64,000 nucleotides of DNA. Source: Undaria pinnatifida. Lineage: Eukaryota > Sar > Phaeophyceae > Laminariales > Alariaceae. This document shows, piece after piece, positions 34,141-47,700 of the stretch (its first letter is position 1; each line of letters begins with the position of its first letter). The stretch spans positions 20,778,318 to 20,842,317 of the forward strand of contig JABAKD010000009.1 in NCBI GenBank assembly GCA_012845835.1. The letters are read 5' to 3'. The notes under the pieces were generated by a model. The model was not told the origin of the DNA. It searched no databases and worked only from the letters and a program-made list of their open reading frames with translations. The position numbers and the translations under genes are program-made.

Positions 34141-36554
34141 GGGTATGGATGCCGATGTGCTTCAACTAAACACTGCAGTGTGGTATCGTAATGCTACAGG
34201 ACAGGTTTTCAGGAGGTGCCTCAAGATGTGCAAAACCGGTGGCGTGTTTGTGAAGTCTAAATCGCTTGTTCATCCCCTTGTTCGGCACGATTTCCGTAGA
34301 TTTCGTAGATGCTCGTAGAGCTTGAGATATCAAGTTTACCAAGCGAGACGCGTTGAACATGGACGCGCACGCGCGGCATGGCAGTACCTGTCTCCGGTTT
34401 CCGTGAGCTATTCAGCTCATGCTGTGCTCTGCTTTACGTGCTTTGCTCGTGGAATTGTTTCGTATCCAGGTTCATACGGAACGCGGCACAATCATTTTTT
34501 TACAGTAGTACGTAGTTGTTGCGTGGTTTTAGCGGCAACAAGCAAAGAAACCAGCAAGCAAGCGGCAGCAGTATATCCCTGCATCCTTCGTGCGCTCGGC
34601 CGTTAGCATCAACAACAAAACAGCAGCAGTGTTTACTACACTCGTGCGTACAGCAGAACGTATCGAGAGGAGAGTGTAGAATGCAGGACAGCACACGTCG
34701 AAGTCACCTTCCCACTAACAATGGAGCTAATTCCGGAAACAGCGGTCAGCACCAACCGCTGGCGGCAGTATCACAGCAGCAGCAGGAGCGGCGGCGGCAG
34801 CAGCGTGCAGCATCACAGCGTACGACTTGGTGGCGTTGTGTCGGAGGAGGCGAGCCTGGTCTACTGTCCCGTATCATGCATTCTGCAACGTTTGGGTCGA
34901 AACCTGGTAGAATCTGAACTATTGACGGACGGCACACCCTCGACGCTGACGATGCGGCGTGCTGTCTTATACCGATGCCTCCTTCACAATAGGCGCAACA
35001 CAACGGTCCTACTCTACTTCGTACAACAACAAGAGTAGAGGTTACAGGTCTCACAGCATTCAGGACACATCTCGTACCTTTTACGATACCCATTCGTCAT
35101 GATGTTATTATATTCGTACCAGCAGTACAGTATATATAATACTCTATTAGAGTATTAGTATTAGGCAAGAACATGTACCTGCTACGGTCTGCTGCTGCTG
35201 TATGTTGTCGTCGTATCCCTTGAGCTTGACGTGTACGAAGAGCGTGTGTGCTGTGTGACCAAGGGGTTGCATGTCAACAATTAAGTGCCGCTTGCACGTC
35301 ATAATAAAAAAACGACAGAGACAAAGAAGAGGAAGGGAGGTAGGCATAAGGCGTAAAATAGGTGGCGAAATATACGATGTTGCGTTGGCGCACCTTTTTG
35401 TCGTAAATCCCGTTATTTTCACCACCTACTACCAACCGAAGGCATGGTGCGGCGTTTTTCCTGTGCCGCACCATCCCATGCCTTATTTCGCCGTCCTACG
35501 AATGTCGAAGAAAAAAATTGTGCGGGTCCTTTTTCGCCGCAGGCGACAAAAAAAATGGCGTGGTTTTAGGCGCAGGCGAATTTTCCTTCAAGGCTTTTTT
35601 TGTGTTGAGTTCGTCTTAGACGCACATTTTACATTTTGAGTATATTGACGCATGTGTAAAAAAAACGGCCTCCGACGCCCCCCGGGGGCCCCTGCGGCGG
35701 GGCGCACCTCGCCTACGGCTCGAGGTGCGGGGCAGAGCACCACGAGCCAGACGCCTATTTTACGCCCTGGTGGGCACACCCGTTCTCCACCAACTCGGCA
35801 AGATACGCGCTCTACGGTGGATGGGTGTACCCTGCGGGTCATTCTTGTACCAACCAGCAACGTTCCTCTCGTGGAAATTGTAAAATTCTAGTGGCAAGTT
35901 ATAGCGAATCTGTGCGATGATATTGTTAGGATCCATACCGACATAAAACTAACTGGCCATAAAACTGTCGCACCGTGCTGCTGCATACAAATACGTGTTC
36001 GTTTGCGGGTGCTGCTACTTATACCGACCATTTAACAGGGAGTACCAATGTAGTACAGTAGTTACACCGGCGACAGATAGACTACTACTGGCGGCAAGGT
36101 TCACCACCGAGTAGTACTCGGATGTAGATAAGACAGACCGGATGCATCCGCGTGTCAAGTTTCCGCTTTAATCCTATTCCATGCGTCTGAATATTGGCTA
36201 GAAAGGCATTCGTACTGCAGTCGCTACTGAGCACTGATGACGACATCAGGCTGCTGCCACCTACCTGGCGTATGTATTTTTCCAGTGGATGACTGGATGC
36301 GCTTGTCGCAAACCGTTGTGAATATCGTCTATGAAGACTTCTTTAAGCTTCACCTGGTTTATACTACTACTGGTAATTCGTACCAGGTATCATTTTTTTA
36401 ACTGGCTGACGGCGCGAATCAGAGTAGCGCAGTGTGGAGAGACTGCATCGATTTGGACTCGATAATAAACATGTGGGGGGGGGGGGGGGGGGGGGACAAC
36501 GTAGTTTATTTAGTGCCCTTGCGCTGAAATTCACGGCTGCTTCTGCTACGCACG

Positions 36555-36790
36555 CTTTCTTTGCAGTCCCTCCACCCCTCTCCCCCCTCCAATCCCTTCC
36601 CCTCCCCCCCCCCCTCCCCCCTGTTGCTGCTGTCTCCACTGGCCGCTCTTCTCCCCGACCTCCCACCCCCCCCCCCCCCCAACCCGCCCCCCCCCCTCTT
36701 CCTTCCCCCCCTCCTCTTTCCCTTTTTCCTCCTCTTCCCCGCTCCCCCCTCCCCGTCCTGCCTTCCCCTCACCTCCTTTCCTTTCCCTAG
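36555..36790. repeat. polypyrimidine/polypurine tract
   Basis: Almost pure C and T on the plus strand for about 230 bases, following a G run at 36475-36494. Mirror-like purine/pyrimidine tracts of this length can form triplex DNA. The proline-rich frames in it are compositional. Confidence 0.7.
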
Positions 36791-37623
36791 CAACTCGTCG
36801 TGGGCACCAGTGAACGCTCTCAATGACGCAGACTAAAGAGTGGCCGTCCTACCTCGTTCTCCTCCTCCTGCGCCTCCTCTTAGCATTAGGGCACGCCTTA
36901 GATCAAACCGACCTGGGCCTCGCTCCCCCCTTCCCTCAGTGACCGCGAGGTTGGCTACCACCTCAACCAGCCTAAACAATAGCAGCTGCCCCTTCCCACC
37001 TCCCGTCTCCCAGGCACCTCCTAGTGTTACACCGGTTCAACATTGACCTACATGGGGTGGCCTCGCCCACCTCCGCCCGCATGGTGTAGCTGTGTGGGTC
37101 TTCGTCGCCCAAGACTGATTCTACGATAGCCCACCCCCCCCAAACCAGCGATTTTGTTTGACTCTTGAACGAACGTTTCATGGCTGCTCGACACCAGAAA
37201 GGATGCGATGAAGAAAACAATACCTCCATGTATTTTCTTGTTTGCAACAAAGGACTAGTAGTACTACTAGTACTATCGAACGATGCCGTCGGGGAGGGTG
37301 GCAAGGGGCGCCGTGTTTTAAGAGATACGGCCGGGAGCTGGGATCAAAATCGGCGATTTCGGTAAAAAAAAGTTGGGGGGGCTACCGTAGAACGACTTCA
37401 ACCAGTGAGAGACTTTGCTTGGTCTCCACCGATGGTAACGAGAGCACTATTCCTAGCCCTGCCCCACCGAATAAATGTGTCAATAGAGGAAGAGAAGTTG
37501 CAGCTCCCGTTCGAATGCAGGAAGGCATGAGAATACTCCCGCGCTGATTCTGATTGAGGCGGGACACGGAGTCGCGGTGGAGAGAGAGAGGGACTCCGGG
37601 GGCGGGGAGGTGAGCTCATTGTC

Positions 37624-37800
37624 ATGCGCGGTCGTAGTCTAACACCACACCAGACCATAGACCCTCGCGTCCCTACCATGCCGGAACGGAGCACGTCGGG
37701 TTTGCACCGACCAGTGCAGATAAATGTTGCTCCTACCAAGGCAGGGTTTGTTTCGCCGACCAGGCAGACACTGCTTCCACCAAGACAGGAGGGCGGGGTC
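37624..37800. repeat. partial relative of the 530-bp dispersed repeat
   Basis: Shares GACCATAGACCCTCGCGTCC, ACGTCGGGTTTGCACC and GACCAGGCAGACACTGCTTC with copy A at 5543-6075, same orientation, more diverged and interrupted. Confidence 0.6.
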
Positions 37801-40800
37801 ATGGGGAGGGGTGTTATTTACGTTTTTGTTGGTTCGAGATTTCGAGAGTCGAAGCCGCGTAGCCGAGACACTTGCTTGGCTAGCCAGCCGCTCCCTCGGT
37901 TTGGTTGGGATCAAGCGCCCTGCCTTTTCCTCTCTCACAGAGGCCTCTCGTCCCGCATATGCAGAAGCCACCGAGTTCCCAACACTGTTTTTGACGACTC
38001 CATGCAACGAACGGTGAAAAATAGACGAGTACCAGGTGCGTGCAAATAAACGCAGGTTTCCTACCAAAACCACTCTGATAAGCTCTCTCCGACCGACGTT
38101 CGCCCGGCGTATCTCCCTCGACAACCGTGTGCTCGCCAGCCCGGTGTGAGACCAGGTGCTCGGACCCTCCTTTCCTGCCCGATCTGGTTGTGGGCGCGTG
38201 CTGCGGTAGCGGTAGCACACGTTCGTTCGTCTTATGAAGCTCTCCTCATCCGAGGAACTGCATTCAACCACATTCAACCTTTTATTCAACCATTCAACCA
38301 TTCAACAATTCATTCAACCATTCAACAAGGTTCCGACATGACCCAAACGTAACGTAGGCTGAGCCCGATACACATTATAATAACGTTATTGCATTGTCGC
38401 ATTATCACAAGGAATGCCACCTATCACATTGTCACATTATCACATCATCACTTTATTTCACAGTGTCGCATTATCACACTAGCGTGGGTTAGGTAGCTTA
38501 CGAATAGGTCTAATATCGTACAAAACGTCGTAGAAGGCACACATCAGATACAAGGATATTGGTAGCTCCTGCTGTCAACAGGAAATGAGTCATGGAACTG
38601 AGTGTACAAATTGCAGTCCCTACTGCTGAATGTGTCGTAACATGCCCTCAACCTTCAGCCTTCAGGCGCCCGCAAGACACGCGGCGGCAACGTCCTTACT
38701 GACAGTGTCATAGTGACCACGTGGGCTAAGCCCGTACATGACGATGCCTCAAGCCAACGCGTATGTTGTCCTTTGGCCAACGTTATTTCGAGGGGCCGGG
38801 TTTAGGCGCTGTTGTCGCGACGACCGCTCAAGATACCGAAAGTGGAAATGGAACGACGTGTTGCCGCTTTGGGGCTTGAGAGGCTCCCATAGAGAGAGGC
38901 TCCGCAGAGGCTCGAGAGACTTGAGAAGCTAGACAGGGGAAAAGTGTACGAGTGCAATTGCCTGGTACACGACTAAAGACGATTACAGCAACGGCCGCTC
39001 TCAGGTGAGGGACAGAAGTTTCGGGGTCTCGCCTAACTTGTCTCAAACTAGTACCTCATACCTCAAGCCTCACACCTTGTCGTAGTTCACCATGATGAGC
39101 TGTTGCATACCTTGACACGGCCACAGCATGATCCTACTAGTACTAATCCGCGCTCACGATAAACCGTACCTGGTTGATGATATGCTGTTATTATTAGACT
39201 ATGCTGTTGTTGCTCCTCTTTGATTTTCTTTTCAGGTTCGGTGTTTATGCTCCAACTGAAAGAAAAAGAAACAAACGAAAACTCAAAGACAAAAAAGAGG
39301 AGCAACAAAACAGCAAGGAGCACTAGCTGCGCGGCTGGCTGGCATGCGTGCATGGGTGGATGGAGCACACATGAATCAATCAAGTCCACGTTAATAGATA
39401 ATTGTATCAGATGTATAAAGAAGGGCTATTAATTCGAGTCAAGACAGAGCGAATGCAAGAAAACAATGAGAGCAGCACAACGGATACAACTGTTTTTCAA
39501 GCAACTCAACTAACTGCTGGCACACAGATAGACAGACAGACAACCAGATAGATAGCCAAGACAGACGCAACATAATCTCCCCACCTCAATCAATACCCCC
39601 TCTCATCTCCCGCCTTCTGTGCGGCTACCATTACGGGACCCCCCCCGGCCCCTCGTCAACCCCTACCCCCTCCCCCTTCCTGCTTCTCTCTGCCCTCCTG
39701 CAACCGCAAGCACAATACTGGTGTGGTGAAGCCGCTTACAGGGCTTCACGGCGAAATCGTGCGGCTAATCGATACCATGAGGTCGATCACCAAATAAATA
39801 CGTTTCTCTCTGAAGGACCGTAAGATAGATAGATGATCTTGTTGCTAGATACCCCAATTATATCGCTTAAAAAGATCCGCTGGTAACGATTGTAACACGC
39901 CTACCCTCCCCCCTCCCCCCCACTTAACCAAAAACGCCTCACTAATCGCCTTTCTGGTCGCCCTTCTGCTCAAGGATTTCATTGGTCGAGTGATTTCCCT
40001 GTCTGGGGTGGGGTGCAGGCCAGGTCTCATCACAAGGGGGTGTTCAATAAACATCAAACTACCGTACAGCACACCATAATAGCCATAAGACACCCTAAGG
40101 GACACCCTTCCGAGGTGGCTTTTGTCGTCAACTAGCAAGGGGGGCACACAAGGAACAACGAAGGCATTCGAAAGATCTTGTCAGGAACATTCCATAATCG
40201 CCTCGCTCGGAGTTCGTTCGTATTCTCCCCGTCGTCCAGAAAGTTAGCTTCGGAAATCGTCCCGAGGGTGTGCGTTACCTAGCGCGCGATACGCCACGGT
40301 AACAATGGCTATGCGCTACACCAGCCGTACGTAGTGCATGCCGACTGCCGCTGTTTCCTCATTCGCTTACTGTTTCGCTTTGTTTGCTGTTTTCCTTTGC
40401 TGCTTCTCTGATCGATTCGCTTCTTGCCCTCGCCCTGCTCTCTGCTGATCTGTTGCGCTTTCTTTTTTATAATTCAAAACACCCCGACGCATATGGACAC
40501 ATACATATTATCCCGAATCAATTTGCTCCGAAACAAGCGAACCTCCCTCCCCCGCACTCTACGGCTGCTTCGTCACGTGGATCGGATGTACTAGTCCTAC
40601 AGCAGCACCCAATCTAGACTATACTAGTACTGTACGTTCCCCCTTCTGAGTGCACCGCGAATGCTGGATGCGACGCGCACCCACCCTACCCGTCCTCCTC
40701 CTCTCGATCGATCTAACCCTTCCCTCCGATTACTACGTGACTACGTCAAACATTACACAGCACCAGCGACGCCGAGCGAGGAAGAGGAAAAAGTGGAGGC

Positions 40801-41216
40801 GGGTGGGAGGGAGGGGAGGGGGGGAGGGGAAAAACAATATAAAAGAGAAAAAAAAACACGTACACATTCTGAACACGTGGATAAAATATAGCGTCGCTAG
40901 AACATTGTCAGCAGGCGGGACGGGGGGGGGGTACGTCCTATCCCCCCCACCCCAGCCCGCTCGCGCGCAAACGCCCTCGTACACGCACGTAAGTAAACTA
41001 CAAGAATTGTCTGTGCCCCTCCCTCCGCCATGCATGCCTGCCTGCCTGTGCCCCAACCATCCTCCCTCCCTTATTGCCCCGTTGGGCTATATCATAGCTG
41101 GTAGCTACCCTTCCGATAGAAAAGAAAACAGAGCTAGTCGTACGTCTACAGCATGATATCCACGCGCAAGGCGTGGGAGTACCAAACTCAGAAAATATAA
41201 CGCCACCAGCCACCAG

Positions 41217-41250
<34 letters not shown>

Positions 41251-42402
41251 GTACCAAGCGCACAACCAAGCACCGCCGGTGGCGATAGCCTTGTGGAAAA
41301 ACCAACTTCACCGATAAATAACCTCCATTCAGCGAGGGGTGAGAAAAAGCGACCCGATGCTGGTCCCGCCGACTCGCGGAAGTTACCAGCTGCGCCTAAA
41401 ATCGGGCTCGCCAACCTCTTCAGGTCGCTTCCGGTTCGTTGAGCGGGCGGCCGACCAAAAAAATAAACTAAGAAAACAAAAAAAATAAACCAAGGGGCCT
41501 TGAAAGCGACCTCCTTAACAATGTCAAGGCCGACGACATATTTGGCGTCAGGAGGAGTTCCCCACCAGTAGGCATCCATCCATCCATGCATGCATCCGTC
41601 CATTCTATCCACCAACCGCCCCTCATAGGAGTGGACGCGGGGCAGTGGAAAATATAGAAGCGACGGCGCTTTCATAAAAACAAGGCTCGAACCAATAGAC
41701 TTCCTCCCTTGACACAACATACAAAAAAATATCCCTCACACCGCTCTCACACCGCTTTCACACCGATCGACCCCGCGGAAGAAAAAATGTCGGCCCAACG
41801 ATGGCTGCCCCGTCACAGCAACCAACACAACCCCCAAAAGCATGTGATGGCCCACAAGCGACCGATCCGGCGTAACGCGTGTGTCAAAATGGCGAGATCG
41901 CTACTGAGGATCGCAGACGGACAGACAGGCAGGCCATCGCTCCACACAGCTTACACGGGGAACTAAAAAAACGCGGGGCAAGGATGGGCGGGGGAGGGGG
42001 GGGGGGGGGGGGGGTATCTCAATTCCTCAACGTCTCCCCAACGACTCTCTCTTTGCTTGAGGGTCGTGACGCAGACACCGAACACCTGTGAAGCTGTCGA
42101 GCTGTCAAGCTGTCAAGCTGTCACCACGATACGATAGGGGGGGGGGGGGGGGGGGGGCACACGCACAACTCTCCCGGGAATACATAAATCTTCGACCACC
42201 TGAATCCGAGAAATTTCGCGGAACACGCTTTAATAACGCCCGCCCCCCCCCCCCCCCCCCCTCCCCTCCCCTCCCCCCAAAAAGCGAAAAGAAAACTTCC
42301 ACCTAGACGAAAACTCCACCGAAAAAAACTACCATATTTCACTAGGTTAAAACAGTGCGGCAGCTCATGCCACCTAACGCCCTGGTTGCCTTGCTCGCGG
42401 CG

Positions 42403-44709
42403 CTAGGCGACGGGCGCGTCTAGGTTGGATTCCTTTCCGGCCATGGACGACATCCCCGTTCCCGCCCCCCCGGCGACGCCTGCACCGTGATCGGCCACCG
42501 GCGCTCGCCCAGAATAGGCAAGAGCTCGGCGCGTCGACTCCATTTGTGCGGATCGCTTGAACACGAAGAAACAAAAACGCGAACGTAAGCGGGTCGAGTG
42601 GAGGTGGCGCAGGACTAGTTAGAGAGGACGGGAGGAGGCGGGAGGAGGCCGATGCTCGAGGTTAAGGCAAGCGCGTAGCTCGCACTGCTGGCACTGCTTG
42701 CGCCGTCCCTATTAATATGATTTATGCTTCTTGTCTAATGGGTAAATATGTATTTATAGTTCCTTCCAACGAACGGTATATACTTCGTACATAGTATCCG
42801 AGGTATATCATACGTCACCTGCAAAGAAACGCCACCCCCGATCTCACTAAACCCTATTACTGTATATCACCTACAAGCGCCTCGAGGCACCAATCGCCTT
42901 TCCGCCCGTCACAGGGGTGGCTCAACACATACGAAACATACTACTATTAATACTACCACATACTACTACAGTAGTTGTCTAACAAAAAATTATTTACTAT
43001 TATGTCATATTTCAAACCTGGTACCAGGTATACATATCGCCTGCAACTATTAATAAACGCCACCCCCTTCAGCACAAAACTCAATAACAGGTACGAATGA
43101 TATCTCACCCCCAAGTGTGTCGAGGCACCAGCCGCCTTTCCGGACAAGTCAGGGGTGTCCGAGGTCTTCATGTCACCCGAGGGCACCCCCGCCGCAAGGG
43201 CAGCGCGCCTCTCCGCCTCATTAGGGCCACCGCTGGAAGCGTCTTCAAAATCGCTGGACGGAGTTGTCGACATGTCGTCGTCGTCATCGTCATCCTCGAA
43301 AGAACCGGAGGTCATGCCCGCCGAGGAGGTGAAGGAGCTCGAGATCGCGGAGCCGGATGATCTACCCCCGACTGAAGTCCCCGACGTAGCTTGGTCCATG
43401 TCTTGGGCGGCGTGCGACGGGGAGGGGGGGGGGGGGGGGGCATTATTACTTGGACCCCGCAGCGTTACCGCCTTCGCGTGCATACACCATGTATTGGCTC
43501 GAGGGGGGGAGATACGGTTGGGGGGGGGTATTGGGAACATACCACAGCCTCAACGTCTTAACGGGTAACCGCTTGCTGGGGTAAAAAAAAAGGTACAGCG
43601 TTACTCAAGAATTAACAATCAATGACGAATAATTATTGTAGAATAGGCCACACGATGCACCCAGCCAGACAAGAACCAGTACAAGAACAGTACAAGAACC
43701 AGTACAAGAACAGTACAAGAACCAGTACAAGAAACAACCTGGGGTAAAAACAGGACGATTCCAGTGTCCGACATGCAACACACGGAATAATACAACACGC
43801 ACGCACAACCAGCACAACAACCAAGCTTCGCGCTCGTTCTGTTCGTGTTGACTACTTTACGTTGTACCGTGTATCATATGCTGTGTGTATCGTACACCAT
43901 ACCAGTCCCTCCGTGTCATGCGTGTATTGCGCCGTACGATGTATACCCTAAATGTTGTGCTCATGACTGCTAGCTTAAACATGTCGCCTCGTTATACTAC
44001 ATCACATCACATCACATAACATAACATAACATAACATAACATAACATAACATAACATAACATAACATAACATTGCATTGCATTACATAACATAACATAAC
44101 ATAACATAACATAACATAACACAACACAACACAACACAACACAACATAACATAACATAACATAACATAACATAACATAACATAACATAACATGACGTAAC
44201 GTAACATAACATAACATAACATAACATAACATAACATAACATAACATAACATTACAGTACATTACATTACATTACATTACATTACATTACATTACATTAC
44301 ATTACATTACATTACATTACATTACATTACATTGCATTGCATTGCATTACATTACATTACATTACATTACATTACATTACATTACATTACATTACATTAC
44401 ATTACATTACATTACATTACATTACATTACCTTACCTTACCTTACATTACACTGCACTACACTACCCTTTACCTTCTAGCTTCTACAATACAAGAAGCAG
44501 GGAGTATAATATGAGACTTGATTTTGACGGGTACCGCTACTAGCGACGGCCCTCGAAGGACACAAATGAACGCGAACAAGTCTCCCCGCAACTCTCTGAA
44601 TCATACCTTCGCTGGTGTAGGTACTCTGTCCCGTGTATGCGCTCCCCCCCGTGGACCTTCTGCCAGAAGGGTCGGCAGGGTCGTCGCTAAATGTGCCACT
44701 GCCCGAAGA
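42403..44709 (-). CDS. cytoplasmic tail, last three exons of the membrane protein
   Basis: Exon 44709-44607 (34 codons plus 1 base) reads SSGSGTFSDDPADPSGRRS. Exon 43401-43109 (98 residues) contains a run of seven Asp in SFEDDDDDDDMSTTP and many Ser/Gly/Thr. Exon 42555-42403 ends GKESNLDAPVA and TAG. The last exon depends on the acceptor TTCAAG at 42556-42561 after a pyrimidine tract; an alternative acceptor GTGCAG about 80 bases further in does not keep the frame. The tail has no recognised domain and looks disordered, with many possible phosphorylation sites. Confidence 0.7.
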
Positions 44710-47700
44710 CTATCGCCGCCGACACAACAGCACAACAAACAAAACAAACAAAGCAAGTAGCGGTATTATCAGGGGAGCACACGAACAATACAAAACGGAG
44801 TCACACACCTCGCAAGGTCAAAACAAAACACAAATCGGAGCGGTGTGATTCCTGTGCGAATCGAGAAAATGCATGTTTTTTTACATTTTGTTTTCTTCCT
44901 TGGTTTTAGTACTCAACCACCCCCCCTGCCTGGCTCCTTCAACAAAAAGCGTGTTCATTGTTATTATATTGCACATTGTATAGTGTCTATTGATTACTAG
45001 GTATATAATATATTGCAGTGTCTATTGATTATTGTGTATTGTGTATTGTGTATTGTGTATTGTGTATTGTATTATATTGTGCTTCCCTGGTATAGTAATA
45101 AAGGTGAGTAGTTTTGGGCCACAAAATACGTAGATTTAGTGGCGGATAATTTTCCAGTGGTCAACCCCCTCAGAACTGCATCCACGCATTTGGCGAAAAA
45201 ACGCTTCAAATTAGAGTGGCCCAAAGATGGCATAAGGTGCTGAGCAGTAAAACTGTTCAAGGATCCACATATCGATCAGACCAGATCCCCATTTCATTGC
45301 CCACGCCTTTCAGGACAGACCCATCTTTCATTTCTAATCTTTCATTTTCACCAAGCTGTACCATCTCCACACACCAAATCCCCATTTCGTTACCTACGTC
45401 CTTCGGGACAGACCCATCTTTGATTTGTACCAAGCTGTACCATCTGCACCATCTGCATCGTGTTAGCAGGGTGGGATCTGTACCACACGGCTCTGGCACA
45501 CATGTATCTGGTCCGGGCAAGATCTGCATCATACGGTTCTTGCGCAACATCTCATTATCATACGGAAAATACAGCATCTATTAACGTCGATGAATCTCGA
45601 TCGTGATCCGTCAGATGTGGGTAACCTAACGGAAAATATGGCATCTAGATGACCGACACCAGCTTCTGTACCATGCACCATATGTGTCAACCGTGTCAAC
45701 ATAACCGCAATGATCTAGATCATCACCTGTATCATGTGTGTTAACCGGTCGTGTCAACATAACGCCAACCATCTATAGAATGTGACATGTGTGATGCGGG
45801 TAATCGCATCAGCATAACGGCAATTATCTATGGATCGTGACCTGTCTGATGCGAGTAGTGTAATCAGCGCAATGGAAATTGCAATTATCTACAGATGGTG
45901 ATCTGCCTCATGCGTGCGATCTCATCAGCATAACCGCAGATACAGGATATATATGATCTATATGGTCTACATAATTTATGTGATCTACATGATCTACATG
46001 ATCTACATGATCTACAACATCCGTCCGCTGTATATAACCGTATCACGAAAAACCCACCTTTCCCCTTGTGACAATGCCGCGGCCGGAGGGAACCTCATGC
46101 GCAAGAGGCAGACCCGTGCCCGAGCTATCCTCACCCCCCTCTGTCTTGGGGTCCTCGTAGGAGCTCGTTGATCCAGACCCCGAATTGTTCGAAAATTCTT
46201 CTGGGATTTCTTCAAGGGATTGCCCCACCCCGAGTTGCGCGCTGCCGGCGGTCGTCGCGCCCGACTCTATGCGTTTCTCAGAGACCAGTCCGTGGATGAC
46301 GCTTTCATCCTGAGCTTTACGAATCTATGCACCGACATCGGCAAGGCAGAGAACGCGAGCCCGACCGTGAAAACATTATACGCAAAACAAGGACGAAAAC
46401 AAGACAGGCAGTGAGTGTACCATACACACAGCTTTCAACACTGCATACTTCGTGTAGTACGCTTAAAACACTGCGGACCTACATGTCTCGAGATAGATGA
46501 GGCAGAGGAATACAAACCGATCGACAGCCAAAAAAACGCGCAACACAGCCAGCCTACCAAAAGAGAGAGGCCTAAGTAGGTCGCAACAGTATACAGTATA
46601 CCTTGACACCCGTAGGAGGGCATCCCCCCTCTTAAGGGCGAATGAGATGAATCGCTTCCAATTATGCAGGACAACGTTTCTGTTTCAAGGGGGACGGTTT
46701 CGAAGTTCTACACATCATCCATCAACCAACCAACGAGCGACAAATCAACTAAAGAACACAACACCCACCAACAAAGCAACCGACCAACCCATCACCCCGC
46801 CAACCAATCAGCCAGCCAGCCAGCCAGCCAGCCAGCCCACCTAGCAGCCCCCAAAAACCAACCAACCTTGCTCTGTTCGAAGTCCTCGGCGTCCCTCATG
46901 CCTGCGTCCCTTTTGAGGTTTACAAATCACGGTGCTAACCAAACCAACAGACCAACTAAAAGACCCAACAACAGGCCAATCAATCAATGACAAACAAACC
47001 AATCACCAACAGACCAAATAACAAACCATATCCAACTAACCTTGGCTTGCTGGAAGTCTTCGATGTCCCTCATGTCCGCATCCCCCTTGACTGGGGTATG
47101 CAGATCACGGTGTTTATCCTCGCCCCAACGCGCGTCTCTGGTGTTGTCGTACGTGTCGTCCTGATCGTCAGTCGAAGCCTTGTATCGCTGCCAAGCCTGT
47201 ATTATGCATCAAGAAAATCCGACAACACCCCCCAAGAGGAGGTAGGGAGGCTTTTTTCAGGTGGGGCCTCTGGGGGCGCAGCAGGGCCATGTAATCAAGC
47301 GTATCCGCAACAAACGGTAAACGTATTTAGGTCTATTACCTGGCCTAAATTATGGGAAGGGACGCAGCGCAGAGCACGACAAAAAGAAAGGGAAAAACGG
47401 TAAGAGGCACAAAACGACAAGACGACGTCAAGACGACAAGACGACGTCAAGACGACGTCAAGACGGAGGACGCTGGAGAGGGCCAGGGACACAAAACACT
47501 GACGCTGAAACAAAAATACAGAATGCAAGTCAAGAACAACAAAAAAACGAATCAGTCGCGGATAGGCGTATGCACAGAGACTGTACCGCTGTGGTCGTAT
47601 CATTGGACGTTTTGTCGTGCATAGAATGGTTGGATATATTTTATCAGGGAGTTCCATTGTCACTATTGGCGTTTCTTGTGAACTCTTGACATCTTGAGAT

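Larger units (their letters stand above)
34088..42402. other. intergenic region without a confident gene
   Basis: Contains a CTG run at 34090-34140 next to the GSA start. 35440-35480 holds a hairpin (GGCATGGTGCGGC against GCCGCACCATCCCATGCC), and 35660-35740 is palindromic and GC-rich. A C/T-rich tract lies at 36555-36790, simple ATTCAACC and ATTATCACATT repeats at 38262-38480, and G or C runs at 40800, 41220, 42000, 42140 and 42245. Some minus-strand stretches look faintly exon-like (41500-41580, 39078-39112, 37058-37140, 36858-36940), but they could not be tied into one protein and are not called. Confidence 0.5.

Noticed and set aside
40998-41720. A 240-aa minus-strand frame as a gene
   Set aside because: It runs through a G run and ATGGATGG simple repeats, has no domain, and its only protein-like part is short. 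It is listed as a possible exon in the findings only.
43998-44514. Repeat frames of MLCYV or ITLHY type on both strands, and a possible CRISPR array
   Set aside because: The array is a 5-base microsatellite with no spacers of constant length between longer repeats. CRISPR is not expected in a nuclear genome.
46861-46934. A true extra exon of the membrane-protein gene
   Set aside because: Its homology to the exon end at 47041 is clear, but a 4-base deletion and a stop upstream prevent an in-frame exon between the phase-0 neighbours.
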